Shown in pieces: positions 28,398 through 37,239 of a DNA stretch of 64,000 nucleotides. Source of the stretch: Burkholderiales bacterium (lineage in GTDB: Bacteria; Pseudomonadota; Gammaproteobacteria; Burkholderiales; Burkholderiaceae_C); the NCBI GenBank assembly GCA_016191525.1, contig JACPOK010000011.1, positions 62,001 through 126,000 on the forward strand, given 5' to 3'. A program made the translations under genes and the position numbers. The notes beneath the pieces are model-generated. The model worked only from the letters and a program-made list of their open reading frames with translations, did not search any database and had not been told where the DNA came from. Numbering within the stretch: the stretch's first letter is position 1; the number at the start of each line of letters is the position of its first letter.

Positions 28398-29813
28398 TCA
28401 GGCCTTCAGCGCGCCCAGCACTTCGTCGAGCATCTTCTTGGCGTCGCCGAACAGCATGCGGTTGTTCTCTTTGTAGAACAACGGATTGTCGACGCCGGCA
28501 TAGCCTGACGCCATGCTTCGCTTCATGACGATGGAGGTTTTGGCCTTCCACACTTCCAGCACCGGCATGCCGGCGATGGGACTGCCGGGGTCGTCCTGCG
28601 CGGCGGGATTCACGATGTCGTTGGCGCCGATGACCATGGCGACATCGGTAGCCGGAAAGTCGTCGTTGAGTTCGTCCATTTCCATCACGATGTCGTAAGG
28701 CACCCTGGCTTCGGCCAGCAGCACATTCATGTGGCCGGGCATGCGACCCGCCACCGGATGGATGCCGAAACGGATGTTGACGCCCTTCTCGCGCAGGAGC
28801 TTGGTGATTTCATACACCGTGTGCTGCGCCTGAGCCACCGCCATCCCGTAGCCGGGAACGATGACCACGCTCTTGGCGTCCTTCAGCAGTTCCGCCGTTT
28901 CCAGCGCGCTGATGGGCGAGACCTCGCCGGCGGGCTGCGCGGCCGCGTCGCCCCTGGCCGCAGGCGCCGGTGCACCGCCGCCGAAGCCGCCCGCGATCAC
29001 GCTGATGAAGTTGCGGTTCATCGCCCGGCACATGATGTAGGACAGGATGGCGCCGGAAGAGCCGACCAGCGCGCCGACGACGATCAGCAGGTCGTTGGAC
29101 AGCATGAAGCCGGTTGCCGCCGCCGCCCAGCCCGAATAGCTGTTGAGCATCGAGACCACCACCGGCATGTCGGCCCCGCCGATCGCCATCACCATGTGGA
29201 TGCCGAACAGCAGCGCAATCACGGTCATGACCAGGAGCGGCGTCATGCCCGAGGCGATTTCGGGTGCCATGACGAACGCACGGCCGAACCAGATGACCGC
29301 CAGCAGTCCTGCCAGGTTCAGCCAGTGGCGCCCAGGCAGCAGCAGCGGCTTGCCGCCGATCTTTCCATTGAGTTTGCCGAAGGCGATGAGCGAACCGGAA
29401 AAAGTCACCGCGCCGATCAGGATGCCGACGTAGATCTCCAGCTCGTGAATGGTCTTCTCGGCGCCGGCCAGCGGATGCGAGGTGTCGATGTAGCTGGCAA
29501 AGCCGACCAGGCACGCGGCCAGGCCGACCAGGCTGTGCATCAGCGCGACCAGTTCGGGCATCTGCGTCATCTTGACGACGCGCGCCGCATACAGGCCGAC
29601 GGCGCCGCCGGCCACCAGGGCGGCGACGATCCACGGGATGCCGGCTGCCGTCACGCGCGGGCCGAACACCGTGGCCAGCACGGCCAGGGCCATGCCGATC
29701 ATCCCGAACAGGTTGCCGCGCCGTGCGGTCTCGGGGTTGGACAGCCCGCCCAGGCTGAGGATGAAAAGGATGATGGCGCCGATGTAGGCGCCGGTTGCCA
29801 GGTTTGCAGACAT
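28398..29813 (-). CDS. pntB: NAD(P) transhydrogenase subunit beta
   Basis: A 471-residue protein with about nine N-terminal membrane helices (domain II) and a C-terminal NADP-binding domain [38 protein letters not shown], and [12 protein letters not shown] with [12 protein letters not shown]. With PntA it couples proton entry to reduction of NADP by NADH. It lies 10 bp below pntA. Length equals that of E. coli PntB. Confidence 0.96.
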   Translation of the reverse strand: MSANLATGAYIGAIILFILSLGGLSNPETARRGNLFGMIGMALAVLATVFGPRVTAAGIPWIVAALVAGGAVGLYAARVVKMTQMPELVALMHSLVGLAACLVGFASYIDTSHPLAGAEKTIHELEIYVGILIGAVTFSGSLIAFGKLNGKIGGKPLLLPGRHWLNLAGLLAVIWFGRAFVMAPEIASGMTPLLVMTVIALLFGIHMVMAIGGADMPVVVSMLNSYSGWAAAATGFMLSNDLLIVVGALVGSSGAILSYIMCRAMNRNFISVIAGGFGGGAPAPAARGDAAAQPAGEVSPISALETAELLKDAKSVVIVPGYGMAVAQAQHTVYEITKLLREKGVNIRFGIHPVAGRMPGHMNVLLAEARVPYDIVMEMDELNDDFPATDVAMVIGANDIVNPAAQDDPGSPIAGMPVLEVWKAKTSIVMKRSMASGYAGVDNPLFYKENNRMLFGDAKKMLDEVLGALKA

Positions 29814-29823
29814 GATCGGTTTC

Positions 29824-31476
29824 CTACTTGCGGAACATGGCCAGCATGCGCTGGCTGACGGCGAAGCCGCCGAACATGTTCACGGCCGTGAGCACGATAC
29901 CGCCCACAGCCAGCCAGCGTATCCACGGGTCAATCCCCGCGCCGCCCGGGAGCGGCGGCGCGATCTGCACCAGGGCGCCGATCGCGATGATGCTGGAGAT
30001 GGCGTTGGTGACGCTCATCAGCGGCGTGTGCAGCGCGGGTGTCACGTTCCACACCACCATGTAGCCGACGAAGCAGGCCAGCACGAAAACCGTGAAGTGG
30101 CCCAGGAAAGCCGTGGGCGCGTTGGCGCCGACGAACCAGAACAGCGCGGCCGCGATGCCGAACATGATGGCCAGCTTGTTGGCCGCCATCGGCTCGCTGG
30201 GCGCGCCATGGCCGTGGCCTTTCTTGGCTGCGGGGGCAACGGCGGGCTTGGCCGCCGGCACTGCGGCGGCCTTGAGCGGGGGCGCGGGCCAGGTGATGGC
30301 ACCGTCCTTCACCACCGTCAGGCCGCGGATCGCGTCGTCTTCCATGTTGACGTTGATCACGCCATCCTTGGTCTTGCAAAGCTCTTCGCTGAGGCGGAAC
30401 AGGTTGGTGGAATAAAGCGTGGAAGATTGCCGCGCGAGCCGGCTCACCAGGTCGGTGTAGCCGACGATGGTGACGCCGTGCTTGACCACCGCCTGGCCGG
30501 GTTCGGTCAGCTCGCAATTGCCACCCTGCTCGGCCGCCATGTCGACGATGACGCTGCCGGGCTTCATGCTGCGCACCATCTCTGCCGTGATCAGCCGCGG
30601 CGCGGGCTTGCCGGGAATCAGCGCGGTGGTGATGATGATGTCCACCTCACGGGCCTGCTTGGCGTACATCTCGCGCTGCGCCTGCTGGAAGCCCTCGCTC
30701 ATGACCTTGGCGTAGCCACCGCCGCCGGAGCCTTCTTCCTCGTAATCGACCTTGACGAATTCGCCGCCCAGCGACACGACCTGGTCGGCCACTTCAGCGC
30801 GGGTGTCGTTGGCGCGCACGATGGCGCCCAGGCTGGCGGCCGTGCCGATCGCGGCAAGGCCGGCGACACCGGCGCCGGCGATGAACACCTTGGCCGGCGG
30901 CACCTTGCCCGCGGCCGTGATCTGGCCGCTGAAAAAGCGGCCGAAGGCGTTGGCGGCTTCGATGACGGCGCGGTAGCCGGCAACGCCGGCCTGCGAGGTC
31001 AGCGCGTCCATCTTCTGGGCGCGCGACAGCGTGCGCGGCAACGCGTCGATGGCCAGCACGGTGGCCTTTTTCGCGGCCAGCTGCTGCATCAGTTCGGGGT
31101 TTTGCGCGGGCCAGACAAAGCCGATCAGCGTGCCGCCCTCGCGCATCAGCTCAACTTCCTGCGGGCTCGGCGGGCGCACCTTGAAAACAATGTCCGACTG
31201 GCCCCAGAGTTCGGCTGCAGTCGCAGCAATCGATGCGCCGGACGCGCGGTAGGCGTCGTCATCCAGGTTCGCACCGTCGCCGGCACCGCTTTCCACGGAA
31301 ACCGCAAAACCCAGCTTGACGAGTTTTTCCACCACATCCGGAACCGTGGCGACACGTTTTTCACCCGGTGCCGTTTCTTTCGGAACCCCGATCAGCAAGG
31401 TTTTCTTCGCCGTCTCGGGCGCGGCGGCAACGGGGATTTCGCCCACCGGGGTTTCGGCAGGAACGCCTGTCTGCAT
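29824..31476 (-). CDS. pntA: NAD(P) transhydrogenase subunit alpha (fused type)
   Basis: The 550-residue protein has domain I (NAD binding, about 40-410: [41 protein letters not shown]) followed by a linker rich in Ala and Pro (about 395-430) and four C-terminal helices. Many alpha- and some beta-proteobacteria split this subunit into two genes; here it is fused. There is an N-terminal extension of about 25 residues ([20 protein letters not shown]) before the conserved start. GGAG lies ten bases before the ATG. Confidence 0.96.
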   Translation of the reverse strand: MQTGVPAETPVGEIPVAAAPETAKKTLLIGVPKETAPGEKRVATVPDVVEKLVKLGFAVSVESGAGDGANLDDDAYRASGASIAATAAELWGQSDIVFKVRPPSPQEVELMREGGTLIGFVWPAQNPELMQQLAAKKATVLAIDALPRTLSRAQKMDALTSQAGVAGYRAVIEAANAFGRFFSGQITAAGKVPPAKVFIAGAGVAGLAAIGTAASLGAIVRANDTRAEVADQVVSLGGEFVKVDYEEEGSGGGGYAKVMSEGFQQAQREMYAKQAREVDIIITTALIPGKPAPRLITAEMVRSMKPGSVIVDMAAEQGGNCELTEPGQAVVKHGVTIVGYTDLVSRLARQSSTLYSTNLFRLSEELCKTKDGVINVNMEDDAIRGLTVVKDGAITWPAPPLKAAAVPAAKPAVAPAAKKGHGHGAPSEPMAANKLAIMFGIAAALFWFVGANAPTAFLGHFTVFVLACFVGYMVVWNVTPALHTPLMSVTNAISSIIAIGALVQIAPPLPGGAGIDPWIRWLAVGGIVLTAVNMFGGFAVSQRMLAMFRK

Positions 31477-31500
31477 GGGTCGGGTCTCCTCGACTGGTGA

Positions 31501-31535
31501 ATTACTTGTAAGCGGTCGCTGACCTCAAGCTTACA
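31501..31535 (-). promoter_or_regulatory. pntAB promoter with overlapping inverted repeat
   Basis: On the minus strand TTGAGG and AGTAAT are spaced by 16 bases (31501-31528), ending 25 bp before the pntA start. An inverted repeat TGTAAGC (31507-31513) with GCTTACA (31529-31535) lies across the spacer and just upstream of the -35 box, as expected for an operator. The regulator is unknown. Confidence 0.45.
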
Positions 31536-31550
31536 TGAAAGGATGCGTGC

Positions 31551-32369
31551 TCAGCCGTCGCTTTGGGGAACGTAACCGGTACGAAGCGTGGGCAGCCCCA
31601 CGCCCGCGGCGTCGAACCCGCCGTCCACCGCGATCACCTGGCCGTTGACGTAGCCGGCAGCGGCGCTGCACAGGAAACCGGCCACCGAGGCGATTTCCTC
31701 CACGGTGCCATAGCGGTTCTGGGGAATCGCATCGTGATAGTCGCGGCGGATGGCCGGCGTATGCACCAGCTTGGCCATCTCGGTTTCCACCGGGCCCGGG
31801 GCAATGGCATTCACCCGGATGCCGCGCGCGCCCAGTTCCACCGCCTGCTGGCGCGTCAGGTGGATCAACGCCGCCTTGCTGGTGCCGTACGCCACGCGCA
31901 GGGTGCTGGCGCGCAGGCCGGAGATCGACGCGATGTTGACGATGGCGCCGCCGCCGTTTTGCAGCATTACCGGCGCACAGGCCTGGGTGCAGAGGAAGGC
32001 GCCGTCCAGGTTGGTGGCCATCACCTGGCGCCATTCCTCGAAGGTGGTTTCGCCGATCGGCTTGAAGACGGCGACGCCGGCGTTGTTCACCAGCGCGTCG
32101 ATCCGGCCGAAGGCGCGCACGATGCCCTGTACGGCCGCATTCACCTGCGCGGGATCGGCCACGTCGCAATGGATGGCCAGCACCCGGTCGCCGCATTTCA
32201 GTGCCGCCGCGGCCGGCGCCAGGGTCTGCGCATCCACATCCAGCAGCGCCACGCGGTGGCCGTTGCAAAGGAACCAGCGGGCGATGCCCAGGCCGATGCC
32301 GCGCGCCGCGCCGGTCACGACCGCGACGGGCGAACCAGCGCCTGGAGGAGTTAGCGGGGAGTTAGCCAT
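31551..32369 (-). CDS. SDR family oxidoreductase
   Basis: A 272-residue classical short-chain dehydrogenase. The cofactor motif TGAARGIG is at residues 19-26, NNAG at 95-98, and the catalytic Tyr161 and Lys165 in YGTSK with Ser150 upstream. Asp44-Asp46 after beta-2 (ALLDVDAQ) suggests NAD rather than NADP. The true start is ATG 32369, divergent from the metallophosphoesterase; the very long open frame upstream is antisense to that gene. The substrate cannot be told from sequence. Confidence 0.9.
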   Translation of the reverse strand: MANSPLTPPGAGSPVAVVTGAARGIGLGIARWFLCNGHRVALLDVDAQTLAPAAAALKCGDRVLAIHCDVADPAQVNAAVQGIVRAFGRIDALVNNAGVAVFKPIGETTFEEWRQVMATNLDGAFLCTQACAPVMLQNGGGAIVNIASISGLRASTLRVAYGTSKAALIHLTRQQAVELGARGIRVNAIAPGPVETEMAKLVHTPAIRRDYHDAIPQNRYGTVEEIASVAGFLCSAAAGYVNGQVIAVDGGFDAAGVGLPTLRTGYVPQSDG

Positions 32370-32429
32370 GGCGGACACGACTGTACCCGCGGTTGCAAAG
32401 CGCAGGTGCGGCCCCACGTTCACAGCCAC

Positions 32430-33554
32430 ATGTCCCTGCTTCCGCTTTTCGGCCTTTCCATTGCCTTGCACCTGTACCTGGGCATGCGCCTGGTCTCCGC
32501 GCTTCCCGGCAACGTGGCCGGCGCCATGCTGGCCGCGCTGCTGGCCGCCTCCGCGCTGTTGATGCCCCTCGGGCTGGTGGCCCGCCGCCGGTTCACACCG
32601 CCGCTGGCCGACACTCTGACGTGGATCGGCATGCTGTTCATGGGCCTGTTTTCCTCGCTGCTGGTGTTCACCGTGGCGCGCGATGCGCTGTTGCTGCTCG
32701 CCTGGATCGCTCAGCTCCCCCGCGAGGGCTTGCGCACGGGCTCCGCGATGGCCGTGCCGGTGCTGGCGCTGGGCGCCACGCTGTGGGGCCTGGTCAATGC
32801 CCGCCGCACGGCCGGTGTGGTCAGCGTGGACGTGCCCATCGTGAACCTGCCCGCCGAGTTGCACGGCTTCACCATCGCCCAGATCAGCGACATCCACGTG
32901 GGGCCGACCATCAAGCAGCGCTACCTGCAGGACATCGTTGATGCGGTCAACCGGTTGCAGGCCGACATGGTGGCCGTCACCGGTGACTTGGTGGACGGCT
33001 CCGTGGCCGAGCTGTCGGGCCACGTCGCGCCGCTGGCGGGCCTGAAATCGCGCGACGGCACCTACTTCGTCACCGGCAACCACGAGTACTACTCCGGCGC
33101 CCATGCCTGGGTGCGCGAGCTGCAGCGGCTGGGCGTCACGGTGCTGATGAACCAGCACGTGGTGCTGCGGCGCGGCACGGCCGAGCTGGTGCTGGCCGGC
33201 GTGGCCGACTGGAGCGCCCACCATTTCGACCCGGCCCATCAGAGCAGCCCATCCGCAGCGCTGGCCGGTTCTCCCGACAGCGCCGCGGTGAAGTTGCTGC
33301 TGGCTCACCAGCCGCGCAGCGCCGCCGCTGCGGAACGGGCCGGCTTCGACCTGCAGCTGTCGGGCCACACCCATGGCGGCCAGTTCTGGCCCTGGAACCT
33401 GATGGTGCGCTTCCAGCAGCCTTTCACGGCCGGGCTGCACCGGCTGGGCCGGCTGTGGGTGTATGTGAGCCGTGGCACAGGCTACTGGGGCCCGCCCAAG
33501 CGGCTGGGCGCACCCTCCGAAATCACCCGGCTGAGGCTCGTGGCCGCCGGCTAG
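32430..33554 (+). CDS. membrane-anchored metallophosphoesterase
   Basis: The 374-residue protein has four N-terminal membrane helices (about 3-20, 28-48, 62-82, 105-123) and a calcineurin-like domain of the YkuE/YaeI type. Metal motifs are DIH (154-156), GDLVDG (185-190), GNHEY (216-220), LAHQP near 291 and SGHTHG (311-316). Relatives hydrolyse UDP-diacylglucosamine-like or other phosphoesters at the membrane; the substrate here is unknown. ATG 32430 is preferred over a GTG at 32406. Confidence 0.9.
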   Translation: MSLLPLFGLSIALHLYLGMRLVSALPGNVAGAMLAALLAASALLMPLGLVARRRFTPPLADTLTWIGMLFMGLFSSLLVFTVARDALLLLAWIAQLPREGLRTGSAMAVPVLALGATLWGLVNARRTAGVVSVDVPIVNLPAELHGFTIAQISDIHVGPTIKQRYLQDIVDAVNRLQADMVAVTGDLVDGSVAELSGHVAPLAGLKSRDGTYFVTGNHEYYSGAHAWVRELQRLGVTVLMNQHVVLRRGTAELVLAGVADWSAHHFDPAHQSSPSAALAGSPDSAAVKLLLAHQPRSAAAAERAGFDLQLSGHTHGGQFWPWNLMVRFQQPFTAGLHRLGRLWVYVSRGTGYWGPPKRLGAPSEITRLRLVAAG

Positions 33555-33650
33555 CCGCTGTGCGCGCTCTCCTACACGAGCGCAAGGTGACATCCCACAC
33601 GGCTGAGGTTGGCCGGGGCCAAAAACTGGATGCCAGAGGAACCCCAGAAC

Positions 33651-34373
33651 ATGGCCCACCCCGCACACCTATCCCCCGCATTCACCGGCCCGCGCGCCAG
33701 CAACATCAACTACTTTGGCGCCGCGCGCGCGCGCCGCAAGTTCGAGCTGTACTACCCCGCCGGCTTCGACGACCCGGTCTACCAGGTGGCCGAGCGCTCG
33801 GTCAAGGAACGCGCCCACCTCGAATGGGAAAGCGAGCTCAGCCCCCTGGCCTACCGCCGCATGCTGGCGCGCGGCGAGCACAGCCGCATCGTCGATGCGG
33901 TGCTGCGCATAGAGCAGCGCAGCAGCCTGCTGTTTTCGTTCGAGAAGATGGCGCTGCGCGACGCGGTGGGCACAGCTGCCGGCGGCCGCCTGTTCGCCGT
34001 GGCGCTCTACGCCTTCCTGTACGGGCGGGGCTCGCCGCAAAACAAGTTCGACGCCTGGCTCGGCGCGCTGTCCAGCCTGCCCCGGCGCCAAGCGCGGGTG
34101 CTGAGCTGGCCGCTGGTGACGGTGTTCGGCCAGATCGCCCGGCCCGACACGCACCTGTTCTTCAAGCCCACCGTCACGCGCAAGGCGGCGCGCGCTTACG
34201 GCTTTGACCTGGACTACGAAGCCGCGCCCTCGTGGCCGGCCTACCGCGCGCTCCAGACCTTCGCCGCCATCATCCGGCGCGACCTGGACCGCAAGCCGGG
34301 CTTCCGGGCGCAGGACATGATCGACATCCAGTCGTTCATCTGGGTGCAGGGCTCGGCCGAGTACGAGCCCTGA
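33651..34373 (+). CDS. conserved protein of unknown function
   Basis: A 240-residue soluble protein without signal peptide. It contains FELYYPAGFDDPVY, SLLFSFEKMALRDAV, a block LSWPLVTVFGQIARPDTHLF with FFKPTVTRKAAR, and ends QDMIDIQSFIWVQG. I have seen this layout in uncharacterised Burkholderiales proteins. The segment around SWPLVTVF...ARPDTHLFFKP vaguely recalls HhH-type DNA glycosylases, but that is only an impression. ATG 33651 gives the best fit; AGAGGA lies a little far upstream. Its 3' end overlaps the next convergent gene by 38 bp. Confidence 0.75.
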   Translation: MAHPAHLSPAFTGPRASNINYFGAARARRKFELYYPAGFDDPVYQVAERSVKERAHLEWESELSPLAYRRMLARGEHSRIVDAVLRIEQRSSLLFSFEKMALRDAVGTAAGGRLFAVALYAFLYGRGSPQNKFDAWLGALSSLPRRQARVLSWPLVTVFGQIARPDTHLFFKPTVTRKAARAYGFDLDYEAAPSWPAYRALQTFAAIIRRDLDRKPGFRAQDMIDIQSFIWVQGSAEYEP

Positions 34374-34875
34374 AGCGCCAGCAGCGCCAGGTTTCCTCCA
34401 GCAGCGGCAGCCCGTTGAACAGCACGGCCGCGGCAAACGCACAGGCCAGGTAGGCCGTGGGCCACGGCTGGGCCTTGCGCTGCAGGTTGAAATCCAGCAG
34501 CTGGTCCCAGCCCATTACCGTCAGCAGGGCCAGCGAGACCAGGGGCAGCAGTTCCAGGAAGCTGTGCACCATCTGCTCGAAGGGCCCAACCCGGCGCAGC
34601 GGTGTCGTGTAGTGCAGGTCCCAGTACACCGTGAGCTCGTGCACCACGAAGGCCACCGCCACGCACAGCAGCACCGCCGCGTTGATTTCGAACAGCGCCA
34701 CCACCAGCATCGCCGCGCCGATCTCGGCCAGCATCAGCAGGTGCATCAGGCTTTCCTTCAGGCCGCTGGTGCGCTCGATGCCGGTGCGCCGGTGGCACAG
34801 CCAGTCGGTGAAGCCCGCGGCCACCCACAGCGGGAACACCAGGACCATCAGGATCTGCTGTGCGGGGCCGGCCAT
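34336..34875 (-). CDS. integral membrane protein with conserved-looking His/Asp motifs
   Basis: The 179-residue protein has about four membrane helices. Histidines and acids are clustered at membrane edges: DWLCHRR (24-30), MHLLMLAE near 45-52, HELTVYWDLHY near 79-89 and EQMVHSFLE near 100-108. This pattern recalls di-iron membrane oxidases or hydroxylases, but spacing does not fit a family I can name. It lies 12 bp below exbD and is probably part of the exbB-exbD-exbD operon. Confidence 0.75.
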   Translation of the reverse strand: MAGPAQQILMVLVFPLWVAAGFTDWLCHRRTGIERTSGLKESLMHLLMLAEIGAAMLVVALFEINAAVLLCVAVAFVVHELTVYWDLHYTTPLRRVGPFEQMVHSFLELLPLVSLALLTVMGWDQLLDFNLQRKAQPWPTAYLACAFAAAVLFNGLPLLEETWRCWRFRARTRPSPAPR

Positions 34876-34887
34876 GGCGCCATCCGG

Positions 34888-35316
34888 CTATTGCGCGAAC
34901 TGCTCCGACCCCACCAGGCCGATCTTGGTCAGGCGGTAGCGCTGCGCGGTGGCCAGCACCGCGGCCACCGTGTCGTACTTGGCGCTGCGGTTCGGGCGCA
35001 GGTGGATCTCCGGCTGCTCGGCCAGCGCCGCCGCCTGCGCCATGCGCGCCTCCAGCGCCTCGCGGCCCGCCACCGCCTCGCCGTTCCACAGCAGCTGGCC
35101 GGTGGCCGTGACGTCGATCTTCACGATCTCGGGCTGCACCGGCGGCGGCGCGGCCGAGGCCGACGGCATCTCCAGGTTCACCGAGTGCAGCTGGATCGGG
35201 ATGGTGATGATCAGCATGACCAGCAGCACCAGCATCACGTCGATCAGCGGCGTGGTGTTCATCTCCACCATCACCTCCGGGTCGCCGTCCTGCGCGCTGC
35301 CGATGTTCATGCCCAT
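34888..35316 (-). CDS. ExbD/TolR family biopolymer transport protein (second copy)
   Basis: A 142-residue ExbD with one helix (about 20-42) containing the proton-carrying Asp in TTPLIDVMLVLLVMLI, then a periplasmic domain starting after a Ser/Ala/Pro linker. It is the second of two ExbD proteins encoded in tandem after one ExbB. Two-ExbD systems are known from Xanthomonas and other TonB-rich bacteria. The start is ATG 35316 (MGMNIG); an upstream frame overlaps the first exbD. Confidence 0.9.
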   Translation of the reverse strand: MGMNIGSAQDGDPEVMVEMNTTPLIDVMLVLLVMLIITIPIQLHSVNLEMPSASAAPPPVQPEIVKIDVTATGQLLWNGEAVAGREALEARMAQAAALAEQPEIHLRPNRSAKYDTVAAVLATAQRYRLTKIGLVGSEQFAQ

Positions 35317-35329
35317 GGTGCGGTGTCCT

Positions 35330-35752
35330 TTACTGCGGCGGCTCGGTGATGAAGCCAATGCGCGCGATGCCCATCTGCTGCGCGGCATACACCACGCGGC
35401 CCACCGACTCATAGTCGGCGCGGGCGTCGCCGCGGATGTGCACCTCGGGCTGCGGGTTCAGCGCGGCCACCAGGCCCAGCCGCTGGAACAGCTGGTCGTC
35501 GGCCGTGAGGCGGGTGTCGAACCAGTAGATGCCGCCGTCGGCATCGACCGACACGATCACGTTCTCGGGCCGGCTTTCGCGCACCTGCACCACTTCGCGC
35601 GGCAGGCTGACCACGATGGAGCTGTTCACCACCGGGATGGTGATCAGGAAGATGATCAGCAGCACCAGCATCACGTCCACCAGCGGCGTGGTGTTGATGG
35701 AGGCAATCAGCGGCTCATCCGCCTCCTGCGCGTCCTTGAAGGTGATGGCCAT
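35330..35752 (-). CDS. ExbD/TolR family biopolymer transport protein (first copy)
   Basis: A 140-residue ExbD with helix residues 18-42 containing NTTPLVDVMLVLLIIFLIT and a periplasmic domain ending ARIGFITEPPQ. Its ATG shares one base with the exbB stop (TGATG), and the other exbD follows after 13 bp. The two ExbD proteins differ substantially, so they are likely to have separate roles in the same motor. Confidence 0.92.
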   Translation of the reverse strand: MAITFKDAQEADEPLIASINTTPLVDVMLVLLIIFLITIPVVNSSIVVSLPREVVQVRESRPENVIVSVDADGGIYWFDTRLTADDQLFQRLGLVAALNPQPEVHIRGDARADYESVGRVVYAAQQMGIARIGFITEPPQ

Positions 35753-36621
35753 CAGGCCTGCTCCGGCGGGCGCTGGGCGCGCGCCGCCAGCAGCACGGTG
35801 TGCAGGTCGGAGCCGAAGCCGCGCACCGTGTCCATCGCCACCTTGTTGCGGCGCACCAGCCAGTTGTAGCCCAGCACCGCGGGCACCGCCACGGCCAGGC
35901 CGATGGCCGTCATGATCAGCGCCTCGCCCACCGGGCCGGCCACCTTGTCGATGGAGGCCTGGCCCGAAGCGCCGATCTTGACCAGCGCGTTGTAGATGCC
36001 CCAGACCGTGCCGAACAGGCCGACGAAGGGCGCCGTCGAACCCACGGTGGCCAGCACCGCCAGCCCTTCCTGCGTGCGGCTGTGCACCGTGGCCACGGCG
36101 CGCTCGATGCTTTGCGTGACCCAGGTGTTCAGGTCCACTTGCCCGATCAGCCCGTCATGCTTGCGCGTGGCCTCCAGCGCCGACTCGGCGATGAAGCGGT
36201 AGGGGCTGCCTTTTTGCAGGGTGTCGGCGCCCTGGCGCACCGTGTCGGCGGCCCAGAAGCTCTGGTTGGCCGCCTTGCCCTGGCCGCCCATTTTGGTCTG
36301 CGCGATCAGCTTGGCGACCAGCACGTACCAGCTCGACAGCGACATGATGGCCAGGATGATCAGCGTGGTCTTGGCCACCCAGTCGCCCTGCTCCCACAGC
36401 GCGCGCAGGCCGTAGGGGTTGCTGGTGGCGGCCACCGGCGGGCGGATGGCCGTGAGCGCCTGCGGCGCCTGCAGGGCGGGCGAGGCCGCCAGCGAAGGCG
36501 AGGCCGACGCGGAGGCGGGCTCGGCAGGCGCCTGGGCGTGCGCGGGCAATGCCGGCGCGGCCATCAGCACGCACAGCACGATACCGGCGGCGCTACGGTT
36601 CAGGAAGGAAGGGAAGTGCAT
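35752..36621 (-). CDS. exbB: ExbB proton channel with signal peptide
   Basis: The 289-residue protein has a cleavable-looking signal peptide (1-30, ending AHAQA), a Ser/Ala/Pro-rich periplasmic stretch (30-65) and three helices of the MotA/TolQ/ExbB family. The core block [20 protein letters not shown] lies near 185-204 and [23 protein letters not shown] near 220-242. The periplasmic extension is typical of ExbB proteins working with TonB. No tonB is adjacent. It is divergent from the Nudix gene. Confidence 0.92.
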   Translation of the reverse strand: MHFPSFLNRSAAGIVLCVLMAAPALPAHAQAPAEPASASASPSLAASPALQAPQALTAIRPPVAATSNPYGLRALWEQGDWVAKTTLIILAIMSLSSWYVLVAKLIAQTKMGGQGKAANQSFWAADTVRQGADTLQKGSPYRFIAESALEATRKHDGLIGQVDLNTWVTQSIERAVATVHSRTQEGLAVLATVGSTAPFVGLFGTVWGIYNALVKIGASGQASIDKVAGPVGEALIMTAIGLAVAVPAVLGYNWLVRRNKVAMDTVRGFGSDLHTVLLAARAQRPPEQA

Positions 36622-36687
36622 GGAGGGGCCAGGTGCGGATGACAGCGCATTGTGTCGCAGCCGGCGAAGGCGTGGCAATAATGTGCG

Positions 36688-37185
36688 ATGACCGAACGAT
36701 TCAAGCCCAACGTCACCGTGGCCGCCGTCATCGAGCGCGAGGGCCGCTTCCTGCTGGTGGAAGAAGAAAGCGCTGACGGCCTGAAGCTGAACAACCCCGC
36801 CGGCCACATCGACCCAGGCGAGTCGCCGCAGGAGGGCTGCGTGCGCGAGACGCTGGAGGAAACCGCCCACCATTTCAGGCCCACGGCGCTGGTCGGCGTG
36901 TACCTGTCACGCAAGCTGGGATCGGCCAACGGGCCGGACGTGACCTACCTGCGCTTCGCCTTTTGCGGCGAGCTCGGCGCGCAGGAGCCCGGCCTGGCGC
37001 TGGACGCCGGCATCGTGCGCACGCTGTGGATGACGGCTGAGGAGATCCGTGCCAGCGCGGCCCGGCACCGCAGCCCGCTGCTGCTGCGCTGCGTGGAGGA
37101 CTACCTGGCCGGCGCGCGCTACCCGCTGGCCCTGGTGCACACCGACACCAGCGTTTACGATGCTACAAATTCGATAGCTGCTTAA
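36688..37185 (+). CDS. Nudix hydrolase
   Basis: A 165-residue Nudix enzyme resembling NudJ (thiamine pyrimidine pyrophosphate or nucleotide phosphatase). The Nudix box starts at Gly39: G-x5-E45-x7-R53-E54 with EE at 57-58; the usual final Gly is Ala60. A candidate -10 box (AATAAT) is only five bases before the ATG, so the message may be leaderless. The last codons, encoding DATNSIAA, and the stop arise from a copy of the 17-bp repeat plus flanking bases. Confidence 0.88.
   Translation: MTERFKPNVTVAAVIEREGRFLLVEEESADGLKLNNPAGHIDPGESPQEGCVRETLEETAHHFRPTALVGVYLSRKLGSANGPDVTYLRFAFCGELGAQEPGLALDAGIVRTLWMTAEEIRASAARHRSPLLLRCVEDYLAGARYPLALVHTDTSVYDATNSIAA
37162..37178. repeat. 17-bp GCTA...TAGC near-palindrome at the end of the Nudix gene
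   Basis: GCTACAAATTCGATAGC supplies the last sense codons of the Nudix frame; CTGCTTAAG follows with the stop. It has the same length and ends as the copies at 10003-10019 and 51631-51647. Confidence 0.5.
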
Positions 37186-37239
37186 GCACAATTGGCGCGC
37201 TCTGCAGCCGTTTTTCCTAATGAAAGGCGGCGAAAACGC

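Noticed and set aside
32370..33668. Long open frame upstream of the SDR gene on the minus strand
   Set aside because: Antisense to the metallophosphoesterase; SDR homology begins at ATG 32369.
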